Notes under the pieces: model-generated
Seen by the model: the letters and a program-made list of their open reading frames with translations, nothing else
Database searches by the model: none
Told to the model about the DNA's origin: nothing
Position numbers and translations under genes: made by a program
Shown here: positions 10,437 to 19,272 of the stretch, piece by piece
How positions within the stretch are numbered: position 1 is the first letter of the stretch
How the letters are laid out: every line of letters begins with the position of its first letter
DNA from: Roseivirga sp.
Lineage (GTDB): Bacteria > Bacteroidota > Bacteroidia > Cytophagales > Cyclobacteriaceae
Reading direction: 5' to 3'
Length of the DNA: 64,000 bases
NCBI GenBank assembly: GCA_018402485.1
Contig: JAGYIY010000002.1
Location: 434,001-498,000, forward strand

Positions 10437-12056
10437 ATGTTAGAAACTGGAATCAAATCTAAAAAGTCCGGATTAGAAGCGGCCGGTATCAAAAAAGTAA
10501 AGGAAGCCCATTGGAACTTAGAGCCCTCCCATTTAACAGAGGAAGCTTTAAAAAATGGTGAAGGGGTCTTAACAGATACCGGTGCGCTCATGTGCGATAC
10601 CGGAAAATTTACCGGACGTGCTCCGCAGGATCGTTTTATCGTAGAAGATGATTTAACAAAAGACAAAATCTGGTGGGGAAACATCAACAAACCCATCTCT
10701 CCCGCCAACTTCGATAGACTGCACACCAAAATGTTGGGTTACCTCGAAGAAAGAAAAGTGTACGTGCGCGATGCGTATGCCGGAGCCGATAAAACCCACC
10801 GTTTGAAGCTGCGTGTGGTCAACACCATGGCATGGCACAACCTCTTTTGCTACAACATGTTCATCCGCCCGGAAGAATACAAGCTACCGGATTTTGAGCC
10901 GAACTTCACCATCATTTGCTGCCCTGAGTTTGAGGCTGATCCTGAAACCGATGGCACACGCCAAAATAACTTCGCCATCATCAACTTTACCAAACGCATG
11001 ATTTTGATTGGCGGAACGCAATATTCTGGAGAAATGAAAAAAGGCATTTTCAGTGTAATGAACTTTTTGTTGCCTACCAATGAAAATGTACTCCCTATGC
11101 ACTGCTCTGCCAATATGGGCATAGAAAAAAGTGATACGGCCATTTTCTTTGGCTTATCGGGAACAGGAAAAACCACGCTTTCGGCAGATCCTGAAAGGCT
11201 TTTGATTGGCGATGATGAACATGGCTGGACGGAGAAAAATGTCTTTAATTTCGAAGGTGGTTGTTATGCCAAAGCCATTGACCTAACGGAAGAAAATGAG
11301 CCAGATATTTTCAGGGCCATTAAGTTTGGTGCCATAGTCGAAAACACCCGTTTTCATAAGGATTCAAGGAAAATCGACTTTGCAAATACCATAGTCACCG
11401 AGAATACACGCGTTTCTTATCCACTACATCATATTGATAACATCGCATCTCCATCCATTGGGGGTATTCCCAAAAACATTTTCTTCTTAACTTGCGATGC
11501 ATTTGGGGTAATGCCTCCTCTCCTTCGATTGAACAAAGGACAAGCCATGTACCACTTTATTTCGGGCTATACTTCCAAAGTAGCAGGTACAGAAGCAGGC
11601 GTTACCGAACCACAACCTGTATTTTCAGCTTGTTTCGGTGGACCTTTCATGCCTTTGCACCCAACCGTTTACGCAGAAATGCTGGGTAAGAAAATGGAAG
11701 AACAAAATGTAAACATCTGGCTGATCAACACAGGTTGGACAGGTGGCCCTTACGGAGTAGGTTCACGTATCAAGTTGAAATATACACGTGCCATGATTTC
11801 TGCAGCCCTCTCAGGCGTTCTAGATAATGTGGGGTACCGAAAGCACTCCATTTTTGGTGCTGAAATCCCCATGACCTGCCCGGATGTACCGAGTGAGATT
11901 TTAAGCGCGAGGGAGACTTGGCAAAACGATGAAGGATTTTACAAAATGTCGAATAAGCTAGCACGTATGTTCCAAGAGAACTTTAAAAAGTTCGAATCCT
12001 ATGCCAATGAGGAAATCATGGCAGGAGCACCCAAAGTGCGCAAAGATTACGAATAA
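10437..12056 (+). CDS. pckA: Phosphoenolpyruvate carboxykinase (ATP)
   Basis: Cytosolic enzyme that converts oxaloacetate and ATP to phosphoenolpyruvate, ADP and CO2 at the head of gluconeogenesis. Visible motifs are the substrate-binding GRAPQDRFIV near residue 60, the P-loop GLSGTGKTTLS near 240, the metal/nucleotide motif IGDDEHGW near 262, and the GWTGGPYGVGSRIKL region near 440. I chose ATG 10437 (539 aa), with AAAGGAAA just before it, because the protein then begins like other PckA enzymes. A GTG nine codons upstream (10410) also has an AGGGA-like sequence and cannot be excluded. It stands alone, with a strong terminator after it. Together with malate dehydrogenase elsewhere in the window it supports growth on amino acids or peptides. 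Confidence 0.96.
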   Translation: MLETGIKSKKSGLEAAGIKKVKEAHWNLEPSHLTEEALKNGEGVLTDTGALMCDTGKFTGRAPQDRFIVEDDLTKDKIWWGNINKPISPANFDRLHTKMLGYLEERKVYVRDAYAGADKTHRLKLRVVNTMAWHNLFCYNMFIRPEEYKLPDFEPNFTIICCPEFEADPETDGTRQNNFAIINFTKRMILIGGTQYSGEMKKGIFSVMNFLLPTNENVLPMHCSANMGIEKSDTAIFFGLSGTGKTTLSADPERLLIGDDEHGWTEKNVFNFEGGCYAKAIDLTEENEPDIFRAIKFGAIVENTRFHKDSRKIDFANTIVTENTRVSYPLHHIDNIASPSIGGIPKNIFFLTCDAFGVMPPLLRLNKGQAMYHFISGYTSKVAGTEAGVTEPQPVFSACFGGPFMPLHPTVYAEMLGKKMEEQNVNIWLINTGWTGGPYGVGSRIKLKYTRAMISAALSGVLDNVGYRKHSIFGAEIPMTCPDVPSEILSARETWQNDEGFYKMSNKLARMFQENFKKFESYANEEIMAGAPKVRKDYE

Positions 12057-12071
12057 ACACTCAACCAGCAG

Positions 12072-12110
12072 AACAAGCTTTACTCCACAAGTAAGGCTTG
12101 TTTTATTTTT
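12072..12110 (+). terminator. Rho-independent terminator after pckA
   Basis: AACAAGC-T-TTAC (12072-12083) pairs with GTAA-G-GCTTGTT (12091-12102), a 12-bp stem with one T-G wobble and a 7-base loop. TTATTTTT follows directly. It lies 15 bases after the pckA stop. Confidence 0.85.
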
Positions 12111-12208
12111 ATAGGTAGTATGTCGTTGAATACATCAACACAATGTCTTCTGAAAATCAAATATTTTCTTAATTTCGCTTATTATTTTCATCTGCTAAGC
12201 ACCCGCTC

Positions 12209-15200
12209 ATGATTCAGTTTTTTAATGCCGGAAATGGCAAGTTTTACGCACTTTATTTGACTCAAACACTCGCAGAAAACGACTTGCAAAAGTTGGTTTG
12301 GCTATTTGGTAATGCACAACCCTTGAAGGAATCAGCGCTCGAAGGCTTTTTTATTGGCCCACGCAAGGAAATGATTACCCCTTGGAGTACCAATGCCGTT
12401 GAAATATGCGAAAACATGGGCATACAAGGAATTCTTCGCCTTGAAGAGTTCCTGCAAGTGACCGATAAAACCGCCGTTTTCGATCCCATGCTGAAAGTAA
12501 TGTACGAAGGACTCAATGCACATATTTTCGATATTGATGCAGTGCCTGAGGACGTGCAATTCATTGAGGACATAGCGGCTTACAATGAACAAGAAGGCCT
12601 AGCACTTAGCGAAGACGAAATTGACTACCTCAATGGGGTGAGCCAAGAAATGGGCAGGTTATTGACCGATGGAGAGGTCTTTGGATTTTCTCAAGTCAAT
12701 TCAGAGCATTGCCGGCATAAAATCTTCAATGGTACTTTTGAGATCGATGGACAAACCATGCCGAGCACCCTTTTTCAGCTCATCAAAAAAACATCGCAAG
12801 AACACCCCAACAAGCTAGTTTCGGCTTACAAAGACAATGTCGCCTTTATCGCAGGGCCTACCCTCGAACAGTTTGCCCAAGCCAGCCAAGACAAAGCCGA
12901 TTGGTTTACCACAAATCCATTCGAATCCGTTATTTCTTTAAAAGCGGAGACACATAACTTCCCCACCACCGTAGAGCCTTTCAATGGAGCTGCAACAGGT
13001 TCTGGAGGCGAAATCCGCGATCGTATGGCAGGTGGCAAAGGGTCTATCCCTTTAGCCGGTACAGCCGTGTACATGACTTCTTACTCACGCTTAGAAAAAG
13101 ACAGGGCTTGGGAACAGCACATGGAGGAACGAAACTGGTTATACCAAAGCCCCATGGATATACTCATCAAAGCGTCCAATGGCGCCTCTGATTTTGGTAA
13201 CAAATTCGGTCAGCCCCTCATTGCAGGCTCTGTACTTACCTTCGAACATGAGGGAAAAGGTAAAAAGCATGGTTTCGACAAGGTGATTATGCTAGCCGGA
13301 GGCGTGGGCTATGGGAAAAAAGATGATGCGCTGAAAGATACTCCTGAAAAAGGCGACCGCGTGGTGGTAATGGGTGGAGATAACTACCGTATCGGCATGG
13401 GTGGAGGAGCCGTATCTTCTGTAGCAACCGGTGAGTTTACCAGTGGCATTGAACTGAATGCTATTCAACGCTCGAATCCTGAAATGCAGAAACGTGTTTT
13501 TAATGCCATTCGTGCTTTGGTGGAAATGCCCAAAAACCCGGTGGTATCCATCCACGACCACGGAGCAGGCGGCCACCTCAACTGCCTGTCGGAATTGGTG
13601 GAAGAAACCGGCGGTACTATAGATGTTAATGCACTTCCCGTAGGCGACCCTACCCTTTCCAATAAAGAAATCATCGGCAATGAGTCGCAAGAGCGGATGG
13701 GATTGGTGATGAAAAACAAGGATTTGGAATACCTGAAACGCATCGCTGACAGAGAGCGCGCTCCTATGTATGTGGTTGGAGAAATTACCGGTGACCATCG
13801 CTTCACCTTTCAAAACAAGAAAACAGGGATCAACCCCATCGACTGGAAATTGACTGCCATGTTCGGATCCTCGCCTAAAACAGTGCTGAAAGATCAATCC
13901 CAAAAAGCCAACTTCGATGAGCTGGTCTACGATAAGCAGCATTTTGAAAGCTACTTGTATGGCGTTCTGCAGCTCGAAGCAGTAGCCTGTAAAGATTGGC
14001 TTACCAACAAAGTCGATCGATGCGTCACAGGCCGCGTAGCCAAACAGCAATGTGCAGGACCATTACAACTCCCACTCAATAACATGGGGGTGATGGCCCT
14101 AGACTTTAGAGGTGAAAAAGGAGTAGCGACCAGCATTGGTCATGCGCCCATTTCGGCACTGATCGACCCAGTGGCCGGCTCTCAGTTATCTGTGGCAGAG
14201 GCCCTCACCAACATAATCTTCGCTCCGCTGACGGATGGATTAAAAAGCATTTCTCTGTCGGCCAACTGGATGTGGCCAGCCAAAAATGAAGGTGAAAATG
14301 CCCGATTGTACCAAGCTGTAGAAGGACTTTCGGATTTTGTTTGCGCCTTGGGCATCAACGTGCCCACAGGAAAAGATTCCATGTCGATGACGCAAAAATA
14401 CAAGAACGATGTGGTGTACGCTCCAGGAACAGTCATTGTTTCAGCTGTGGGAGAAGTGAGTGATGTGAAAAAGGTAGTAGAACCTGTACTGGCGCCTGAC
14501 TTTGACACGGAGTTGCTTTACATAGATTTGGCCGGAAGCCCGAATCACTTAGGAGGTAGTTCCTTTGCGCAAGTGCTGGGGCAAGTGGGCACAAAAGCCC
14601 CCTTCATCAGCAGCGCTGAGGCCTTTGCGCAAGGTTTTGATTATACCCAAGCACTCATCAGGGAGGGAAAGGTGCTGGCAGGACATGATATTTCTGCGGG
14701 TGGAATGATCACTGCTTTGTTAGAAATGACCTTTGCACGTACAGACATAGGCTTGGTCATCGACCTGAAGGACATTCCTGCTGAGGATGATTTTACACTT
14801 CTTTTTACCGAAAAACCAGGCATACTCTTACAAATCAAAAAGAAAGAGGTCGCTGAAGTCTTAGCAGGATATCAAAAAATTGGCTTGTCCGCTTGGTCAA
14901 TTGGCCGTCCTAAAAATACACCTTTGGTAGGCGTAACCACCAATAACATGTTCCGTATGTTTGCTGTGGAAGGATTGCGGAATGTATGGTATAAAACCTC
15001 CTATTTACTCGACGCTCAACAGACCAAAGTGCCCTTCGCCAAGGAAAGGTATCACAACTTTCACGAGCAGCCCCTTCATTTTAAGTTCCCCAAAAACTTC
15101 AAAGGGCAGTACACCACTTTGGGCTTAGATGCGGATAGGCAAGCCGCCTCAGGCATCAAAGCTGCTATCATTCGTGAAAAAGGTGTGAATGGCGATCGTG

Positions 15201-15907
15201 AAATGGCCTATGCCATGCATTTGGCCGGTTTTGATGTGAAAGACATTCATATGACGGATTTGATCTCAGGGCGTGAAGATTTGAGCGATGTGAATTTCAT
15301 TGCTTTTGTGGGTGGTTTTTCCAATTCCGATGTGCTTGGTTCGGCGAAAGGCTGGGCCGGCGCCTTCCTTTACAACGATAAGGCAAAAGCCGCCTTGGAC
15401 AACTTTTATGCCCGTAAAGACACCCTTTCTTTGGGCATTTGCAATGGATGTCAACTGATGGGCGAACTGGGCTTGCTGTATCCTGAACACCAAGAACATC
15501 CCAAACTCCAACACAATACCTCAGGCAAATTCGAATCGAACTTTGTAGGCATACACATTCCTAAGAATCAGTCGGTAATGCTAGGATCCCTTTCCGGATC
15601 GACACTAGGCATTTGGGTGGCTCATGGTGAAGGACGTTTTGCTTTGCCAGAAAAAGAAGAGGCCTACCATATTGTCGGAAAATACGCCTATCAAAACTAC
15701 CCGGCATCTCCGAATGGTTCGGACTACAACGTGGCAGGTTTGTGCAGTACAGATGGCAGGCATTTGGCCATTATGCCACACTTTGAGCGTTCGATTTTCC
15801 CTTGGAATTGGGCCTACTATCCTGCCAAGCAGAAAGCTGACCTGTTGAGCCCTTGGATAAAAGGTTTTATCAATGCCAAAAAATGGGTAGCAGCAGTTCA
15901 AAAATGA
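12209..15907 (+). CDS. purL: Phosphoribosylformylglycinamidine synthase, large single-chain form
   Basis: Catalyses the fourth step of purine synthesis: FGAR + glutamine + ATP to FGAM. The 1232-aa protein has the gamma-proteobacterial/eukaryotic single-chain layout: N-terminal PurS-like part, linker, two AIR-synthase-related halves and a C-terminal glutamine amidotransferase. SQVNSEHCRHKIFNG (about residue 165) and KAETHNFPTTVEPFNGA with GSGGEIRDR (about 248-275) mark the first catalytic half. LGICNGCQLMGELGLL (about 1075) holds the nucleophilic Cys, and MPHFERSIFPWNW near the C-terminus supplies the His and Glu of the triad. It is somewhat shorter than the E. coli enzyme (about 1295) but no domain is missing. 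It starts with ATG 12209 and no partner genes adjoin it. A weak promoter match (TAATTTCG) lies about 50 bases upstream of the gene. Confidence 0.97.
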   Translation: MIQFFNAGNGKFYALYLTQTLAENDLQKLVWLFGNAQPLKESALEGFFIGPRKEMITPWSTNAVEICENMGIQGILRLEEFLQVTDKTAVFDPMLKVMYEGLNAHIFDIDAVPEDVQFIEDIAAYNEQEGLALSEDEIDYLNGVSQEMGRLLTDGEVFGFSQVNSEHCRHKIFNGTFEIDGQTMPSTLFQLIKKTSQEHPNKLVSAYKDNVAFIAGPTLEQFAQASQDKADWFTTNPFESVISLKAETHNFPTTVEPFNGAATGSGGEIRDRMAGGKGSIPLAGTAVYMTSYSRLEKDRAWEQHMEERNWLYQSPMDILIKASNGASDFGNKFGQPLIAGSVLTFEHEGKGKKHGFDKVIMLAGGVGYGKKDDALKDTPEKGDRVVVMGGDNYRIGMGGGAVSSVATGEFTSGIELNAIQRSNPEMQKRVFNAIRALVEMPKNPVVSIHDHGAGGHLNCLSELVEETGGTIDVNALPVGDPTLSNKEIIGNESQERMGLVMKNKDLEYLKRIADRERAPMYVVGEITGDHRFTFQNKKTGINPIDWKLTAMFGSSPKTVLKDQSQKANFDELVYDKQHFESYLYGVLQLEAVACKDWLTNKVDRCVTGRVAKQQCAGPLQLPLNNMGVMALDFRGEKGVATSIGHAPISALIDPVAGSQLSVAEALTNIIFAPLTDGLKSISLSANWMWPAKNEGENARLYQAVEGLSDFVCALGINVPTGKDSMSMTQKYKNDVVYAPGTVIVSAVGEVSDVKKVVEPVLAPDFDTELLYIDLAGSPNHLGGSSFAQVLGQVGTKAPFISSAEAFAQGFDYTQALIREGKVLAGHDISAGGMITALLEMTFARTDIGLVIDLKDIPAEDDFTLLFTEKPGILLQIKKKEVAEVLAGYQKIGLSAWSIGRPKNTPLVGVTTNNMFRMFAVEGLRNVWYKTSYLLDAQQTKVPFAKERYHNFHEQPLHFKFPKNFKGQYTTLGLDADRQAASGIKAAIIREKGVNGDREMAYAMHLAGFDVKDIHMTDLISGREDLSDVNFIAFVGGFSNSDVLGSAKGWAGAFLYNDKAKAALDNFYARKDTLSLGICNGCQLMGELGLLYPEHQEHPKLQHNTSGKFESNFVGIHIPKNQSVMLGSLSGSTLGIWVAHGEGRFALPEKEEAYHIVGKYAYQNYPASPNGSDYNVAGLCSTDGRHLAIMPHFERSIFPWNWAYYPAKQKADLLSPWIKGFINAKKWVAAVQK

Positions 15908-16056
15908 TAAATTAAAAAAGTTTTGGGCATTGGATTGTTGGGCATGTTATCGGAGTACATTTGATTTTTTACATCAAAGGAACAAAACATACCAGGTCGG
16001 TTAGGCTATATTCCTGAAAAAACCAGAGCTTTGTTTTATTTTTAAAGTATACGCAG

Positions 16057-16344
16057 ATGGAACAAAAAATAGAATGGCAAGTAATGGGCTGGATGCTTGG
16101 GCTCCCCATTTTGCTGGTAGGATTAATCAACACTTTTTGGGGAAACGACATGGTTTTCGGACTGACCATTGCCTTGGGTGCCTTTGTGTATATTCCACCT
16201 GGCTATGCTTATTGGTTGAAAAAAACGAAAATCAAACTCCCTGTCGCGTTAAAGCTAGTGATGTTTGCCGTCTTTATTTGGGTGGTACTAGGTGTAGGCG
16301 AACTGCCAGAAAAAGTAGATATGATGCTAGCTGATTTGAGGTAG
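16057..16344 (+). CDS. Small three-helix membrane protein, unknown
   Basis: A 95-aa protein I do not recognise as a named family. It shows three hydrophobic stretches at about residues 9-26, 33-49 and 65-82, separated by a short basic loop WLKKTKIKLP. That pattern fits a small inner-membrane protein with the N-terminus probably outside. There is no metal or catalytic motif. It sits alone between purL and the HEPN/MNT pair with more than 70 bases on both sides, so context gives no function. The reading frame has ordinary residue use and an ATG start, which makes it more likely real than chance. Confidence 0.6.
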   Translation: MEQKIEWQVMGWMLGLPILLVGLINTFWGNDMVFGLTIALGAFVYIPPGYAYWLKKTKIKLPVALKLVMFAVFIWVVLGVGELPEKVDMMLADLR

Positions 16345-16419
16345 TTTTACGCTTATCGTGGCTTGATTCGATGAGATACAGCCCTATTAATCATTTAAAT
16401 TTTTAGTATTCTTGATAAA

Positions 16420-16827
16420 ATGATTAACGATAAATTCAACAAAGACAAACTCATAAGACACTGGTTGGAAAGTGCTGAAGAGGACTACCAAACTATGCTA
16501 GCAATGTTTTCCGCAAAAAGATTTAGCTGGTCTCTATTTGTTGGCCATTTAATGATTGAAAAACCATTGAAGGCACTCTTTATAAAAAGGAAATCAAAAT
16601 ACCCTCCTTTTATACATAACTTGTAAAGATTGGCAGAGAAATCCGGTTTAACGCTAAATGAGAAAGAAAAACATCAACTTGCTACGATAACAGCATTTAA
16701 TATAAATGCAAAATATGATGACTATAAAATGAGTTTCAATAAACGCTGTACACCTGATTTTACCGAAGATTGGATAAATAAACTTAAAGCATTAAGGACA
16801 TGGTTACACAAGTTAGTAGAGCAGTGA
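16420..16827 (+). pseudogene. HEPN-domain toxin gene interrupted by an in-frame TAA
   Basis: The frame from ATG 16420 reads as a HEPN-domain protein of the kind paired with MNT nucleotidyltransferases. Residues SWSLFVGHLMIEKPLKALF and YPPFIHNL match the family's conserved central helices. TAA at 16624-16626 stops it after 68 residues. The same frame then continues without a shift (RLAEKSGLTLNEKEK ... KALRTWL) to TGA at 16825-16827, which is the rest of the same domain. Homologous HEPN proteins usually carry a Leu-Leu at this point, so a single TTA-to-TAA change is the simplest cause. A Pro in MIEKPLKAL, inside a helix, may be a second damaging change. A restart at TTG 16630 would give only the C-terminal half. 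Toxin function is probably lost unless the stop is read through. Confidence 0.8.
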
Positions 16828-17114
16828 GCAAATTCGTGCAGTTGATTCATAAACATTATTCCAACATAGAAAGTGCCTATGTATTTGGTTCCTTCGCCAA
16901 GGGTACATCCTCAGCGGATAGCGATGTAGATATTGCCATTATATTTAAAAATTTGGATGATTCAGAAAGATTTGATTTACAAGTAGATTTAATGCTTTTG
17001 GCTGCACAGGTTGATTCAAGAATTGAGCCTCATCCATTTTCACAAATTGACTTTGATGCTGGAAACCCATTTATTGCTGAAATCAAAAAGACTGGAACTC
17101 AAATGATTGACTGA
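16800..17114 (+). CDS. MNT-type nucleotidyltransferase, antitoxin of the HEPN/MNT pair
   Basis: A small cytosolic nucleotidyltransferase-fold protein. The motif FGSFAKGTSSADSDVDIAII gives GSF and the two catalytic aspartates (DxD), with a third acidic position likely in QIDFDAG. In HEPN/MNT modules this protein neutralises the HEPN RNase, in studied cases by adenylylating it. Two starts are possible. ATG 16800 gives 104 aa. GTG 16824 overlaps the HEPN stop as GTGA, the usual coupling for these pairs, and gives 96 aa. The frame is intact although its partner is broken. No sign of an operon downstream. Confidence 0.82.
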   Translation: MVTQVSRAVSKFVQLIHKHYSNIESAYVFGSFAKGTSSADSDVDIAIIFKNLDDSERFDLQVDLMLLAAQVDSRIEPHPFSQIDFDAGNPFIAEIKKTGTQMID

Positions 17115-17277
17115 TTCATTTCAAAAGGGTTGTCTGATGCCTTAACGTGTTTAAAAATGATTGCAAAAGCCTCCAACGTAGTTGTACGGCTGATTTTGAT
17201 GTATGTGAAACCAAGTCTCAAGATCCTAACAAGCCTAAAATAGACATATTTATAGCTATCGGCTCAAGTGTATGAGC

Positions 17278-18201
17278 TTAGGGCTCTTTAGGTGTTGAAA
17301 TTTTTGCGTATTGGTTGTGAATGGCCAAAATGATCACACCAAATGATACGGCCACCACAATTAGCAAAGAATTGAGCAATCCATCTACAGAAAAAGAAAG
17401 CCGGATCAGTATGGTGGAAATGATGAATCCAGAATTGCGTATGACTTGACTGAATTGGTGGGTGAGTGTAAAAGAGAAAAGCAAAAGGAAAACATCAATG
17501 AGTATCAATACAGTGAAAAATTCATCGAAGAAGATGTTGTTCACATCTTCTATTTTACTCACTTCTTGTGACAAATCTGGATTAAGACTCACCTGAAGCC
17601 AGCCCATTAAAGAAATAGAAGCTATCAAAAATAGTAAAGGAACTAAACACATGGCTATCAGACTTTTAATTCTGATAAACCGCTCCACACGAGTTGAAAT
17701 ACCCTCATCAGTAGTATTTTGAGAAGCCAAACGTTGTTGATTTAGGCGGTAAAAAAGAAAGATCAATCCGAATAAAACGATGGTAGTTATGATGTCATAG
17801 GTAAACTGTAAATCTGCTTTATCTTCAAACCAATTCGAGGTGAGCTCTAGATTGGAGAGGTCCTTGAACAGTCTCCGAATCACAATTAGAGTAATGATTT
17901 CATATTGCTTACTTACATAAATGGTAAATGATTTGGGAATGTAATAGACCAACAAATACACCTCATAGATAAGGATAAAAGAAAAAGGGGTGTAAATGGA
18001 TGCAATAGGATCACCCGCTATTTTTTGATTAAGTGGTTCGGGCAACCACGCTTGATTCGCCAAAATGATCAGGGCAAGGTGCATCACAAAACTGACAACA
18101 GCTATAATGACGACTACCCTTTCACTGCTTTCTTTCGTCTGCTCTGAAAGCACAGCATCGAAAGTTTTTGAAAGCCAAATTTGCTTAAACGGATTTTTCA
18201 T
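17278..18201 (-). CDS. Multi-pass membrane protein, unknown
   Basis: A 307-aa protein I do not recognise. Hydrophobic segments lie at about residues 29-48, 70-90, 136-152, 180-203, 230-248 and 270-292, giving about six helices. Loops hold runs of charged residues (RRLFKDLSNLEL near 110; TRVERFIRIKSL near 172). No transporter signature, catalytic motif or signal peptide is visible. It is monocistronic on the minus strand, with a 163-base gap from the MNT gene and a 126-base gap to the M48 peptidase gene upstream of it. The paired helices with basic linkers could suit a channel or sensor, but this is only a guess. Confidence 0.7.
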   Translation of the reverse strand: MKNPFKQIWLSKTFDAVLSEQTKESSERVVVIIAVVSFVMHLALIILANQAWLPEPLNQKIAGDPIASIYTPFSFILIYEVYLLVYYIPKSFTIYVSKQYEIITLIVIRRLFKDLSNLELTSNWFEDKADLQFTYDIITTIVLFGLIFLFYRLNQQRLASQNTTDEGISTRVERFIRIKSLIAMCLVPLLFLIASISLMGWLQVSLNPDLSQEVSKIEDVNNIFFDEFFTVLILIDVFLLLFSFTLTHQFSQVIRNSGFIISTILIRLSFSVDGLLNSLLIVVAVSFGVIILAIHNQYAKISTPKEP

Positions 18202-18327
18202 TCGGTTGATGTAACATTATGTTCAGTACAATTGTTTCATCAAAAATAACACCTATCTATCATTAAGATTAAATTTTAAAACCCTACTTCTTACTGATTA
18301 TCAACCCATTGAAACACAGCGAGATTT

Positions 18328-19155
18328 TTATTGACCCTTCGATGCCTTAAAATATTCCAAAGCCCTCGGCATGGCTGCCTTTAGTCGCTCCACCCGTGTT
18401 TGGTGTGAAGGGTGGGTTGATAAAAATTCTAGAGGCGCTTGCCCCCCACTAGTGGCTGCCATACGCTCCCAAAAAATGGGCGCCTCCTCAGGATTGTACC
18501 CTGCAATGGCCATAAAAATCAGCCCTAATTCATCCGCTTCAGATTCATGCCTTCTTGAAAAACTTAAGGTGGCAACATTGCTTCCTATACCGACCGCCTC
18601 AAATAGAATTCGCTGCAAAACCGTTGGATCTTCACCTAAGGCCAAAGCTCCTAAAGACAGCCCTACTTGTTGCGCATAGCTCGTGTTCATTCTTTCTTGC
18701 CCATGCCTGGCAATAGCATGTGCCACTTCGTGCCCCATCACAACGGCTATACCTAGTTCGTCCTTACAGATGGGTAAAATGCCTGTATAAAAAGCCACTT
18801 TCCCCCCAGGCATGGCCCAAGCATTTACCGTACTGTCATTGTCAATGAGGTTAAATTCCCAGTGAAAACCCTCCAAAATTTCACTTTGATTACGATCGGC
18901 AAAATATTGCTCCACAGCTTTTTGAATACGTGTTCCTGAATGCTTAATCATAGCTACCTGCTCCTCATTGTTCGAAAGCTTCACGGAGTCGACCACCTGA
19001 CGGTAAGCTTCCGCACTCAGTTGCATTACTTCCTGAGAATCAATCAAGCCAGTCATTTGACTTCGCCCCGTTATGGGCACGGTGGTACAGGCAGTATGCA
19101 CCCCCACTGAAATAAAAATGAGGAATAAGTAGGTTTTGACTTGAAGCACTCGCAT
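18328..19155 (-). CDS. M48-family zinc metallopeptidase lipoprotein
   Basis: A 275-aa envelope protease of the LoiP/BepA-like M48 group. The N-terminus is a lipoprotein signal: hydrophobic YLFLIFISVGVHTAC with the lipobox Cys near residue 23. The zinc site HEVAHAIARHG (HExxH, about residue 140) and the third ligand in SRRHESEADELGL (about 200) are both present, so it should be active. C-terminal THPSHQTRVERL is the usual end of the domain. Such proteins degrade or help fold outer-membrane proteins. It is a single gene with its own promoter, divergent from the FAH gene. Outer- versus inner-membrane placement cannot be settled here. Confidence 0.93.
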   Translation of the reverse strand: MRVLQVKTYLFLIFISVGVHTACTTVPITGRSQMTGLIDSQEVMQLSAEAYRQVVDSVKLSNNEEQVAMIKHSGTRIQKAVEQYFADRNQSEILEGFHWEFNLIDNDSTVNAWAMPGGKVAFYTGILPICKDELGIAVVMGHEVAHAIARHGQERMNTSYAQQVGLSLGALALGEDPTVLQRILFEAVGIGSNVATLSFSRRHESEADELGLIFMAIAGYNPEEAPIFWERMAATSGGQAPLEFLSTHPSHQTRVERLKAAMPRALEYFKASKGQ

Positions 19156-19187
19156 GATTCTGTTTATCTTTAGTGTTGTTTGTAAAA

Positions 19188-19195
19188 CAAATATA
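19188..19195 (-). promoter_or_regulatory. TAnnTTTG -7 element for the M48 peptidase gene
   Basis: On the minus strand this reads TATATTTG, a perfect Bacteroidota -7 box, 32 bases before the ATG at 19155. The -33 region has no clear TTTG. It forms a divergent promoter pair with the element at 19235-19265. Confidence 0.4.
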
Positions 19196-19234
19196 ACAAC
19201 TGGGAAAATGAAACCAGACGTTCATTTGTTTTTG

Positions 19235-19265
19235 TTTGAATGATCATGATTTATACAAAGTTTTG
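19235..19265 (+). promoter_or_regulatory. Probable promoter of the FAH-family hydrolase gene
   Basis: TTTG (19235-19238), 19 bases, then AAGTTTTG (19258-19265), which is TAnnTTTG with one mismatch. The ATG is 8 bases after the box, so the transcript would have almost no leader. Confidence 0.4.
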
Positions 19266-19272
19266 AATACCT

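Noticed and set aside
13292-14050. 252-aa open frame on the minus strand inside purL
   Set aside because: It is antisense to highly conserved PurL sequence, has no domain features and is biased toward residues expected from the reverse complement of the real gene.
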